A stretch of DNA of 15,868 nt from JADKIH01 sp031367345 (GTDB lineage Bacteria; Bacteroidota; Bacteroidia; AKYH767-A; 2013-40CM-41-45): contig JANLPR010000103.1 in the NCBI GenBank assembly GCA_031367345.1, forward strand, positions 1-15,868, in the 5' to 3' direction. The position numbers and the translations under genes are program-made. Under the pieces are notes generated by a model, which was not told the origin of the DNA, searched no databases, and saw nothing but the letters and a program-made list of their open reading frames with translations. This document shows, in pieces, positions 7,106-14,144 of this stretch; within the stretch, counting starts at the first letter, position 1, and each line of letters begins with the position of its first letter.

Positions 7106-7546
7106 ATGAAAAAAAATATTATTCTATTGTTCTTAAGCTCTTTTTCATTTTTAGGATACACATGCCTTGCTCAAGATATTTACCCGGTTGCAGTTTGTAA
7201 AAGCGGAATATTATTAGATAAATACAAAACAGAAAATAATGCTACTAATCCATTACCGGATTCTATTTCAATAGAAGAAGCAAAAAGCATTTTTGCACTG
7301 AATATTATTTCTGTTCAGCATGATCGAAAAATAAAAAAGGAAAGATTAATTCAATATCAGATGACAATTGTTGAAAACGAACAAACAACTACATTAACGA
7401 ACAATACAGAATTACTTTCGGAAGAAATGATTCTTCGTTTAAGTAAAATCAAATCAGGTTCAAAAATTTATTTCGAAGGAATACTTGCCGGCGATTCAGA
7501 AACAGAAAGTGCACATGTAATTATTTTGTACTTCGTTGTTATTTGA
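7106..7546 (+). CDS. Small secreted protein resembling the GldM C-terminal domain
   Basis: 146 residues. The first 22 are a signal peptide (MKKN, Ile/Leu/Phe core, CLA then Gln23). Cys20 is not in a convincing lipobox. The segment from about 64 to 128 follows a pattern I associate with the last domain of the gliding/T9SS motor protein GldM: FALNIISVQ (strand), then TNNTELLSEEMILRLSKIKSGSKIYFEGI, where a helix with spaced Leu/Ile residues precedes Gly-Ser-Lys-Ile-Tyr-Phe-Glu. GldM itself is about 500 residues and membrane-anchored, so this would be a free-standing periplasmic or exported relative. That link is pattern recognition only. The ATG at 7106 was preferred over a TTG at 7088 because the signal peptide begins there. 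Confidence 0.7.
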   Translation: MKKNIILLFLSSFSFLGYTCLAQDIYPVAVCKSGILLDKYKTENNATNPLPDSISIEEAKSIFALNIISVQHDRKIKKERLIQYQMTIVENEQTTTLTNNTELLSEEMILRLSKIKSGSKIYFEGILAGDSETESAHVIILYFVVI

Positions 7547-7746
7547 GATTTTTAACTTATCGTGAAAAGTGATTTGCACCCTTTTTAAAAATTATTGGTT
7601 GATGAATAATCGTTGTCTTTATTTGAAAGATAATCTAGGCATTTTTGACTGAATGAGGCAAAAATAAAAGATTACTAATTTTCAAAATTCTACTGTGTGT
7701 CAGAAAATAGCTGCAAAACCCCATACGTCAAAATCAAAATAATACT

Positions 7747-7754
7747 TACTTTTA
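7747..7754 (+). promoter_or_regulatory. Weak candidate -7 box of the DUF3109 gene
   Basis: TACTTTTA matches TAnnTTTG in all but the last base and ends four bases before the ATG at 7759. No TTG at -33 was found. Confidence 0.25.
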
Positions 7755-7758
7755 CGGC

Positions 7759-8373
7759 ATGTTAGCAATTGATAATACACTGATTTCGGAAGAGATACTG
7801 GAAAAGAAATTTGTTTGCGATTTGAACGCTTGCAAAGGTGCTTGTTGTGTAAAGGGCGATTACGGTGCTCCACTTGAAAAAGAAGAATTAGCAGAACTCG
7901 ATAAGGTATATGAAACCGTAAAACCTTATATGACACCGGCAGGTATCGAAGCAGTTGAAAAGCAGGGAAAATATTTGCTTTATGAAAGAAAAGAATGGGT
8001 TACTCCTTTAATCAAAGGGAAAGAGTGTGCGTATACCTATTTTGAAAAAGATGGAACAGCAAAGTGTGCCATTGAAAAGGCATATTACGACGGAAAAGTT
8101 GATTGGAAAAAACCAATTAGCTGTCACCTCTACCCTATTCGAATTACGAAACAAAAAACCGGATTAGAAGCCATCAACTACGATCATTGGAGTATTTGCA
8201 AAGCAGCGTGTAAACTTGGCGAAAGTTTAAAAGTGCCGGTGTACAAATTTTTGAAAGAATCGCTTACGCGCAAGTATGGCGAAGAATGGTACAAGCAATT
8301 GGAGATTGCTGCAGATATGATAGAAGCACAAAAGACCCCGGTGGTAGTTGGTAAGGGAAGAAGTAAGAAATAG
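7759..8373 (+). CDS. DUF3109 family Cys-rich protein, probable metal binder
   Basis: 204 residues. Nine cysteines lie in a pattern I recognise from the DUF3109 / YkgJ-like zinc- or iron-binding group. Cys20, 25, 29 and 30 are in FVCDLNACKGACCVKGDYGAP; Cys90 is in GKECAY; Cys103 is in TAKCAIEKAY; Cys122 is in KPISCHLYPIRI; Cys147 and Cys151 are in HWSICKAACKLG. Family members are conserved cytosolic proteins of unknown role; a bound iron-sulfur or zinc centre is an inference from the cysteines. The product ends VVVGKGRSKK, a basic tail encoded by DNA (GAAGTAAGAAATAGGAAGTA) that matches the dispersed AAGTAAGAAG repeat. The repeat therefore begins inside the coding sequence and supplies the TAG stop. 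Confidence 0.85.
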   Translation: MLAIDNTLISEEILEKKFVCDLNACKGACCVKGDYGAPLEKEELAELDKVYETVKPYMTPAGIEAVEKQGKYLLYERKEWVTPLIKGKECAYTYFEKDGTAKCAIEKAYYDGKVDWKKPISCHLYPIRITKQKTGLEAINYDHWSICKAACKLGESLKVPVYKFLKESLTRKYGEEWYKQLEIAADMIEAQKTPVVVGKGRSKK

Positions 8374-8582
8374 GAAGTAAGAAGGGTTAGAGGTCAAGGG
8401 TCATTTATAGCCTGCATTCATTTATTTCTCACCAATCGGTTATGAAGTAGAATGTAAAAAGTAGGTCAATTTTTTACTCACTACTTACTACTCACCATTC
8501 ACTAATTGAAGTAAGAAAGATCAAAGATCAAGCACACTCTCTTTTTTACTCACCAATCACCACTCACCACTCACTTAAAAGT
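8374..8582. repeat. Dispersed-repeat cluster between convergent DUF3109 and sdhB genes
   Basis: The 209 bp between the two stops consist almost wholly of repeat words: GAAGTAAGAAG, one CAAGGGT unit, a TGCATTC word at 8414, then from 8464 GGTCAATTTTTTACTCAC and TACTACTCACC. A second T-run and ACTCACCAATCACCACTCAC end close to the sdhB stop. Bases 8485-8518 (34 nt) are identical to 14052-14085, and the wider block 8461-8581 resembles 14027-14144 in layout. Confidence 0.85.
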
Positions 8583-9338
8583 TTATTCCTTCGTAGCAGC
8601 TGCTCTTACATACTCACGATTTAAGCGAGCGATGTGAGAAATAGAAATACCTTTCGGACATTCAGCTTCACAGGCACCAGTATTCGTACAATTTCCAAAG
8701 CCGGCTTCGTCGTGAGTCATAACCATATTCATAACACGTTCTCTTCGCTCAGGTTCTCCTTGAGGAAGTAATGCTAATTGCGAAACCTTGGCCGACAAAA
8801 ACAACATTGCCGAAGCATTTTTGCAACTTGCCACACAAGCCCCACAACCTATACAAGCAGCGGCATCGAAAGCCTCATCTGCCATTGCTTTTTCAATAGG
8901 CAAACTATTAGCATCTGGAGCATTTCCTGTATTAACTGAAATATATCCTCCGGCTTGAATTATTTTATCAAACGAAGAACGATCTACTGCTAAATCTTTG
9001 ATCACCGGAAAAGCTGCAGCTCTCCACGGCTCGATCGTGATAGTTTCGCCATTGCTGAAATGTCGCATGTGCAACTGACACGTAGTTGTACCTCTCATAG
9101 GACCATGGGCACGGCCATTGATGAACATACTACACATTCCACAAATCCCTTCTCTACAATCGTGATCAAACGCCACCGGTTCTTTACCTTCACGAATCAA
9201 ACGATCGTTGAGTACATCCATCATCTCTAAAAATGACATGTGTGTATTTACACCCGGCATATCATACATTTCAAAACGACCTGTAGTGTTAGCGTTCTTC
9301 TGTCTCCAGATTTTTAATTTGAGGTTGATTGTTTCCAT
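8583..9338 (-). CDS. sdhB: Succinate dehydrogenase / fumarate reductase iron-sulfur subunit
   Basis: Carries electrons from the flavin of SdhA through three iron-sulfur centres to quinone at the membrane. In the 251-residue product, Cys61, 66, 69 and 87 (CREGICGMC and TTTCQ) hold the [2Fe-2S] centre. Cys162, 165, 168 and Cys227 hold the [4Fe-4S] centre, and Cys172, 217 and 223 the [3Fe-4S] centre (CIGCGACVASC; NCTNTGACEAECPKG). All expected ligands are present. It lies at the end of the sdhC-sdhA-sdhB unit but is separated from sdhA by 624 bp carrying an unrelated gene. The 5' leader next to its ATG is made of the dispersed repeat, and no -7 box was found there. It must therefore rely on readthrough from sdhA or from the promoter of the inserted gene. 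Confidence 0.96.
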   Translation of the reverse strand: METINLKLKIWRQKNANTTGRFEMYDMPGVNTHMSFLEMMDVLNDRLIREGKEPVAFDHDCREGICGMCSMFINGRAHGPMRGTTTCQLHMRHFSNGETITIEPWRAAAFPVIKDLAVDRSSFDKIIQAGGYISVNTGNAPDANSLPIEKAMADEAFDAAACIGCGACVASCKNASAMLFLSAKVSQLALLPQGEPERRERVMNMVMTHDEAGFGNCTNTGACEAECPKGISISHIARLNREYVRAAATKE

Positions 9339-9341
9339 TTT

Positions 9342-9391
9342 GAGTAAGTAGTGAGTGGTGAGAAGTAAGTAGTCTTTGCATTCGTACTTAC
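9342..9391 (+). repeat. Left flank of the inserted four-helix-bundle gene
   Basis: AGTAAGTAGTGAGT (9343-9356) is an exact inverted match to part of 9955-9968, and the next 13 bases match with three differences. It is followed by TGCATTCGTACTTAC (9377-9391), a direct repeat (14 of 15) of TGCATTCTTACTTAC at 9931-9945. The block directly abuts the sdhB start codon. Confidence 0.75.
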
Positions 9392-9404
9392 AGCTTCATC
9401 ACAA

Positions 9405-9776
9405 TTATTGATCTTTAATTTTTAATTGGACTTTATAAATTAAAGACCTAATAATTTTTTTTATTGCAATAATTAAATTTAATAATTCAGTTACATTTTC
9501 TTGATGTAAATATTTTAGCTCTATAGCTATCAATATTTGAGTTTCTAGTTCTGCGGCTGATCCCTGTGCGGTATTTAAAAACTGAATAAATACTTTATCA
9601 TAGTTTCTCGACCAGCCTTCTGCAATATTTGAAGGAACAGAAACAGCAGACCGTCTCATCTGACTTGTCAAACCAAAGTTTTCATTTGAAGGAAATTTTT
9701 CCGTCAATTGATAAATCTGAACAACCATCTGAATACTGTCTTTCCAGACTAGTAATTCTTTATAACCTTGATACAT
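9405..9776 (-). CDS. Four-helix-bundle protein of the 23S rRNA intervening-sequence (S23) family
   Basis: 123 residues, nearly all helical. The hallmark is QMRRSAVSVPSNIAEGWSR (39-57), preceded by YKELLVWKDSIQMVVQIYQL and followed by two long helices, the last basic. This is the family first seen in 23S rRNA intervening sequences and related to the Avd protein of diversity-generating retroelements. Family members form oligomers and probably bind nucleic acid, but their cellular role is unclear. Here there is no 23S rRNA, reverse transcriptase or variable repeat nearby. The gene sits between sdhA and sdhB, in the same direction, with its own perfect -7 box 8 nt before its ATG. The A+T-rich surroundings and flanking repeats suggest it was inserted into an older sdh operon. 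Confidence 0.9.
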   Translation of the reverse strand: MYQGYKELLVWKDSIQMVVQIYQLTEKFPSNENFGLTSQMRRSAVSVPSNIAEGWSRNYDKVFIQFLNTAQGSAAELETQILIAIELKYLHQENVTELLNLIIAIKKIIRSLIYKVQLKIKDQ

Positions 9777-9784
9777 TTTTTATT

Positions 9785-9792
9785 CAAATGTA
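9785..9792 (-). promoter_or_regulatory. -7 box of the four-helix-bundle gene
   Basis: TACATTTG on the minus strand is a perfect TAnnTTTG, identical to the sdhC box, eight bases before the ATG at 9776. No TTG at 19-21 nt was found. It lies inside the apparent insertion, so the gene seems to carry its own promoter. Confidence 0.5.
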
Positions 9793-9930
9793 CCATTGAA
9801 GAACGATAACGTACTCTCAATATAAGCGACTTTTTATTGAATGACAAGTCAAAAGTTTTCAATATTATTTATCTTAACTTTTACAAATTCCATTTTTCAT
9901 TTAAAATAGTTCGAAGTAAATTAGGAGCAA

Positions 9931-9969
9931 TGCATTCTTACTTACCACTCACTACTCACTACTTACTTA
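9931..9969 (-). repeat. Right flank of the inserted four-helix-bundle gene
   Basis: Contains the second TGCATTC(T)TACTTAC copy (9931-9945) and the inverted partner of 9343-9369. The sdhA stop codon (TAA, 9965-9963) lies inside the repeat, read on the minus strand as AAGTAAGTAGTGAGTAGTGA. Confidence 0.75.
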
Positions 9970-11882
9970 TAAGACCTCTGCGTTGGATGAACTTCATCGA
10001 ACACCAACTCTTCTTTATTTAATACAGCGGGATTTTCTTCTCCTGCAAATTCCCATGCTGCCACGAAAGAAAATTTTTCGTCGTTACGTTTTGCTTCGCC
10101 ATCTTCTGTTTGCGACTCTTCGCGGAAATGTCCTCCGCACGACTCTTCGCGCATCAATGCATCTGTCACCATTAATTCTCCTAACTCGATAAAATCAGCA
10201 ACGCGGCCAGCTTTGTCTAGCTCCGGATTAAATTCATTTATTTCACCGGGAACTTTTACATCTGACCAAAATTCTTTTTTCAAATCCTTGATCATTTCAA
10301 GTGCCTTCTTTAATCCTTCAGCATTTCGTGCCATTCCACAATAGTCCCACATAATTTTTCCAAGCTTTTTATGTAAGTCTTCTACTGTTTGTTTTCCGTT
10401 GATCGACATCAACAAATTGATGCGATCCTTTACACTTTTCTCAGCGTCTACGAAAGCTTGATGAGAAGTAGGAATGGCAGGAGTACGAATTTCATCGGCT
10501 AAATAATCACCGATCGTATATGGAATAACAAAATAACCATCGGCCAATCCTTGCATAAGAGCAGATGCCCCTAAACGATTTGCACCATGATCACTAAAAT
10601 TACATTCTCCCAAAGCATATAAACCAGGAACGGTCGTCATCAGATTATAATCAACCCATAATCCACCCATCGTATAATGAACCGCCGGATAAATTCTCAT
10701 AGGAGAAGTGTAAGGATCGTCGCCGGTAATTTTTTCATACATTTCGAAAAGATTTCCATAACGAGAGCTGATAGTATCTCGACCTAATCTGTTTATTGCA
10801 TCGCGGAAATCGAGATAAACCGCAAGACCACTAGGACCAACACCACGACCTTCATCGCATGCTTGCTTAGCGGCACGGGAAGCAACATCGCGAGGCACTA
10901 AATTTCCGAAGGCCGGATAGCGACGTTCTAAATAATAATCTCTTTCGTCGTCACTTATTTCTTCAGGCTTACGCTTGTCGCCTTTAGCTTTAGGCACCCA
11001 TACTCTACCATCATTCCGTAAACTTTCGCTCATAAGAGTAAGCTTCGATTGATAGTCGCCTGAAACAGGAATACATGTCGGATGAATTTGTGTGAAGCAA
11101 GGGTTGCCGAAAAAAGCACCTTGCTTATATGCTTTCCATGATGCAGTAACATTACTACCCATGGCATTTGTTGAAAGATAAAAAACATTACCATAACCAC
11201 CGGAAGCAAGTACTACAGCATGACCGAAATGACGTTCTACTTCTCCCGTAACTAAATTCCGTGCAATGATACCTCTCGCTTTACCATCGATTTTTACTAC
11301 TTCAACCATCTCATGACGGTTATACATTTTGAGATTTCCTTTTGCAATTTGACGTGACATAGAGCTATACACACCTAACAATAGTTGCTGGCCTGTTTGT
11401 CCACGAGCATAAAATGTACGCGATACTTGCACTCCACCGAATGAACGATTGTCGAGTAGGCCACCATATTCACGAGCGAATGGGACACCTTGCGCAACGC
11501 ATTGATCGATGATAGCAGTAGAAATTTCTGCTAGGCGATACACATTTGCTTCGCGCGCGCGGTAGTCACCCCCTTTTACAGTATCATAAAATAAACGATA
11601 AACACTATCGCCATCATTCGAATAATTTTTAGCTGCGTTGATACCACCTTGAGCGGCGATACTATGAGCGCGACGAGGGCTATCTTGAAAGCAAAAACAT
11701 TTTACAGTGTATCCCAATTCAGCTAAGCTGGCAGCAGCTGCACCACCGGCAAGACCGGAACCAATTACGATCACTTCTATATGACGTTTGTTGGCAGGAT
11801 TAACCAAACGCACTTTCGACTTATATTGATTCCACTTTTTATCGAGTGGGCCTTCGGGAATTCTTGAATTTAATTTGCTCAT
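9963..11882 (-). CDS. sdhA: Succinate dehydrogenase / fumarate reductase flavoprotein subunit
   Basis: Oxidises succinate to fumarate (or the reverse) on a covalently bound FAD, facing the cytosol. In the 639-residue product: the dinucleotide-binding motif VIGSGLAGGAAA (39-50); His73 in RRAHSIAAQGGINAA, the expected FAD attachment site; HPTCIPVSGDY and SESLRNDGRVWVPKA in the substrate region; HYTMGGLWVDYN; and GECNFSDHGANRLGASALMQGLADGYF near the FAD adenine. The length fits the long form found with diheme b-type anchors in Bacteroidota and Epsilonproteobacteria. It starts 50 bp after sdhC. The C-terminus (TQRSYK) ends at a stop codon that lies within a dispersed repeat. Confidence 0.97.
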   Translation of the reverse strand: MSKLNSRIPEGPLDKKWNQYKSKVRLVNPANKRHIEVIVIGSGLAGGAAAASLAELGYTVKCFCFQDSPRRAHSIAAQGGINAAKNYSNDGDSVYRLFYDTVKGGDYRAREANVYRLAEISTAIIDQCVAQGVPFAREYGGLLDNRSFGGVQVSRTFYARGQTGQQLLLGVYSSMSRQIAKGNLKMYNRHEMVEVVKIDGKARGIIARNLVTGEVERHFGHAVVLASGGYGNVFYLSTNAMGSNVTASWKAYKQGAFFGNPCFTQIHPTCIPVSGDYQSKLTLMSESLRNDGRVWVPKAKGDKRKPEEISDDERDYYLERRYPAFGNLVPRDVASRAAKQACDEGRGVGPSGLAVYLDFRDAINRLGRDTISSRYGNLFEMYEKITGDDPYTSPMRIYPAVHYTMGGLWVDYNLMTTVPGLYALGECNFSDHGANRLGASALMQGLADGYFVIPYTIGDYLADEIRTPAIPTSHQAFVDAEKSVKDRINLLMSINGKQTVEDLHKKLGKIMWDYCGMARNAEGLKKALEMIKDLKKEFWSDVKVPGEINEFNPELDKAGRVADFIELGELMVTDALMREESCGGHFREESQTEDGEAKRNDEKFSFVAAWEFAGEENPAVLNKEELVFDEVHPTQRSYK

Positions 11883-11932
11883 AATAACGAGTGACTTTAT
11901 TTAATAGCCAATGAAGTGGCGCGTGCAATTAA

Positions 11933-12619
11933 TTATTTTACAATACCCATATTTGTAGCTGCTCCGAAAAGATCGAAGAAGAAGATAATGGGAAACGAAG
12001 CAAAACCAACCATGATCAGTAAAGCGAAAATGGTTCCGAATGATTTTAATGATTTACGAAACTTTTGGTTGTTAGCACCAACAGTTTGAAATGCTGATTG
12101 AAATCCGTGATTAAGATGTGCACCAAGAATAACCATGGCAACGAGATATAAAGCAGCATACCAACCGGTCTGAAACGCAGAAGCAACATCGTACGACATA
12201 GACGTTTCTGGAGCACCAAAACGATGAGGGAAAAAGAAGGTACGCAAGTGAACGATTAAAAAAAATAAGATGATTGAGCCTGTGAGCCCCATGTTACGAC
12301 TAAACCAAGTTGAGTTTTTCGACTGGTGGTTAACAGCGTAAGTTACGGGACGCGCTTTGCGATTGGCAAGTGTTAAGAAAAGTGCATCGAGAATGTGGAT
12401 AATGAAACCACCGAATAAACCAAATTCGATTGTACGAATAAGCATGTTACCTGCCATAAATTCGGAGTATTCGTTGAAGGCTTTACCTGCATCGAGTTTG
12501 TATAAAAGGAGATTTCCGTAGAGGTGTTCCAGTAAGAAAGTGCAGAGAAATAGACCTGTGAGTGCCATGACTAATTTGCGGCCAACAGAGGTGTAAAATA
12601 CTTTTAATGACTCAACCAT
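11933..12619 (-). CDS. sdhC: Succinate dehydrogenase cytochrome b subunit (diheme, single-chain anchor)
   Basis: Membrane anchor and quinone site of the complex. The 228-residue product has five hydrophobic segments (about 13-33, 58-80, 110-128, 153-174 and 192-216). His32, 75, 124, 168 and 171 lie in or next to helices; four of them are the likely ligands of two b hemes, as in the Bacillus/Wolinella b558-type anchors. The start SLKVFYTSVGRKLVMALTG is typical of the Bacteroidota form. It is the first gene of the operon, with a consensus promoter 87 bp upstream. The diheme type is normally paired with menaquinone, which suits this phylum. Confidence 0.92.
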   Translation of the reverse strand: MVESLKVFYTSVGRKLVMALTGLFLCTFLLEHLYGNLLLYKLDAGKAFNEYSEFMAGNMLIRTIEFGLFGGFIIHILDALFLTLANRKARPVTYAVNHQSKNSTWFSRNMGLTGSIILFFLIVHLRTFFFPHRFGAPETSMSYDVASAFQTGWYAALYLVAMVILGAHLNHGFQSAFQTVGANNQKFRKSLKSFGTIFALLIMVGFASFPIIFFFDLFGAATNMGIVK

Positions 12620-12705
12620 ATTGAAATAGGGATTATGATCTTAGGGGTTTAGCAATGAAATCTATTGAAATGAACAAATAACAGCGCATTTGGTTTCAAC
12701 AAGGG

Positions 12706-12736
12706 CAAATGTATATTGCTAGTATGGTTTTTCAAA
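12706..12736 (-). promoter_or_regulatory. Consensus promoter of the sdhC-sdhA-sdhB operon
   Basis: On the minus strand: TTTG (12736-12733), a 19-nt spacer, and a perfect -7 box TACATTTG (12713-12706). The predicted start is near 12700, giving a leader of about 80 nt before sdhC. Confidence 0.8.
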
Positions 12737-13017
12737 GCGTAATTTTCGATAAAATCGGGAAATAATGAACCGTTAGGGGGTTTAGGGAATTAAAAGTTCA
12801 CAAAGTCGAGAAAGGGCATTTTTAAGATAGCTTAACGAATGATAATTCCTTTAGTGGTACTGTTTCGACTAAGAAGCAAAATCGATTTAGGTATTATTAA
12901 CTTTAATATTTCAGGCTAATTATTTTTTCACTTTGGCTAAGAGTTATGAAATTAGCAATAGCACAAATTTAAATCTAACATTTCGATGAGCCGTATCCAA
13001 TTTAATATTCTACCTTG

Positions 13018-13032
13018 ACCTCGAGCCGAGGT
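13018..13032. promoter_or_regulatory. 6-bp-arm palindrome, possible operator
   Basis: ACCTCG and CGAGGT are exact reverse complements around AGC. It is GC-rich in an AT-rich region, 66 bp before the ATG at 13098. No T-run follows. Confidence 0.3.
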
Positions 13033-13046
13033 TATCTGAGGAAAAG

Positions 13047-13065
13047 TGCAATAATGTTTATTGCA
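13047..13065. promoter_or_regulatory. 8-bp-arm palindrome, possible operator
   Basis: TGCAATAA and TTATTGCA are exact reverse complements around TGT, ending 32 bp before the ATG at 13098. The form suits a dimeric regulator site or a leader hairpin; no regulator is encoded nearby. Confidence 0.4.
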
Positions 13066-13097
13066 ATACAGAGATTTTTAAAACGGTGAAACAATTT

Positions 13098-13991
13098 ATG
13101 AAAAAAATATTTACTTTCTTTTTATTTTCAATGGGATTAACAGCTGCAATTGCACAACCGGTTTTATATAGCGATAGTTTGCATACAGGAATCAGTTTTA
13201 ATTTGTATAACCTTACGAATGTAAACACTGCAAATCTTGCTACAGCCGGTGCTGCTGTAACATGGGATATTAGCGGGGCAACGGCGACTCTTTTCGGTAC
13301 AGCTGATTTTATGGATATGGCATCAACACCCTATGCAGCACAATATCCGGCAGCAAATTTTGCAATGCGATTTATACCTATAGGATCATCTGAACTTTAT
13401 AGTTTGTTTACCCTTACCACTTCTTCTTTAAATGAAGTAGCAAATAATGTAGGCACTCCGAATGAGACCTCTTTTATTGATCCAAGAGAAACTTTAGTAT
13501 TTCCTTTTATCTATAACACTTCCAGTACCGACGTTTATCAAAAAACTGGGCAAGGCCAAAAAGTGATTGTCAATAACTATGAGTCGTATGGAACACTTGT
13601 AACATCGTTTGGTACAACGAATAATATAGTTCGAATTACGACAACAGACAACGGCAATACCTCTTTAAATTTCTGGGGAAGTTCACCTTTAGTTCCAATG
13701 TTACAAGCAAGCAGCAGTGGATTTACGTTATGGGAGTCAACAGGATTAACTGGTATTTCTACAACAGTTACAAATGAGTTATTTGATATGTATCCAAATC
13801 CGGCTATTAATGAATTGCATATTGTAAACAAGCAATTACTTTCAAAAATAGAAATTATAAATTCTGCAGGAGCAATTCAGATAACGACAACACAATCTAG
13901 AATAGACATCAGTATGTTAGCATCAGGCGTATATTTTGTAAAAGCATATACAGCCGGGAAAGTTATTTCTCAAAAATTTATTAAACAGTAA
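13098..13991 (+). CDS. Secreted protein with T9SS type A sorting domain
   Basis: 297 residues from the ATG at 13098; a GTG at 13086 is in frame, but the signal peptide (MKKIF, hydrophobic core, AIA then Gln) begins at the ATG. The mature part to about 225 is beta-rich and polar, with TWDISGATATLFGTADFMD and a middle rich in Thr, Ser and Asn. I do not recognise a named domain and see no catalytic motif. From about 228 there is a T9SS sorting domain: MYPNPAINELHI, IEIINSAG, DISMLASGVYFVKAYTAGK, and a closing QKFIKQ. It is predicted to be exported through Sec and T9SS. It stands alone, with two palindromes upstream and a hairpin-forming repeat starting 3 bp after the stop. Confidence 0.82.
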   Translation: MKKIFTFFLFSMGLTAAIAQPVLYSDSLHTGISFNLYNLTNVNTANLATAGAAVTWDISGATATLFGTADFMDMASTPYAAQYPAANFAMRFIPIGSSELYSLFTLTTSSLNEVANNVGTPNETSFIDPRETLVFPFIYNTSSTDVYQKTGQGQKVIVNNYESYGTLVTSFGTTNNIVRITTTDNGNTSLNFWGSSPLVPMLQASSSGFTLWESTGLTGISTTVTNELFDMYPNPAINELHIVNKQLLSKIEIINSAGAIQITTTQSRIDISMLASGVYFVKAYTAGKVISQKFIKQ

Positions 13992-14144
13992 ATTGGTGAG
14001 TAGTGAGTGGTGATTAGTGAGTAAGAAGGCAAAGCTTTTTTTACATACTTATTACTACTCACCATTCACTAATTGAAGTAAGAAATATGATGCCTGGTGA
14101 AATATCATTTTTTTTACTCACTAATCACCACTTACTACTCACAA
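13992..14144 (+). repeat. Hairpin-forming copies of the dispersed repeat after the T9SS-sorted gene
   Basis: Starting 3 bp after the stop, GGTGAGTAG (13994-14002) pairs exactly with CTACTCACC (14055-14063). Between them lie GTGAGTGGTGATTAGTGAG, AAGCTTTTTTTAC and a CTTATTA word. A second T-run and ACTCACTAATCACCACTTAC (14117-14136) follow, leading into the 213-bp tandem repeat. The block 14052-14085 is identical to 8485-8518. It could end transcription in either direction. Confidence 0.8.

Larger units (their letters stand above)
12620..13097. other. Divergent intergenic region between sdhC and a T9SS-sorted gene
   Basis: 478 bp. The left end carries the sdhC promoter and its ~80-nt leader; the right end carries two palindromes close to the secreted-protein gene. 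Between about 12740 and 13010 I see AT-rich DNA without a gene, RNA or repeat, and no member of the dispersed repeat family. Confidence 0.6.

Noticed and set aside
9405..9776. Avd protein of a diversity-generating retroelement
   Set aside because: The fold family is related, but there is no reverse transcriptase, template repeat or variable repeat in the window.
13577..13831. 84-codon minus-strand frame
   Set aside because: Lies fully inside the T9SS-sorted gene at 13098-13991, whose signal peptide and sorting domain make the plus frame certain.
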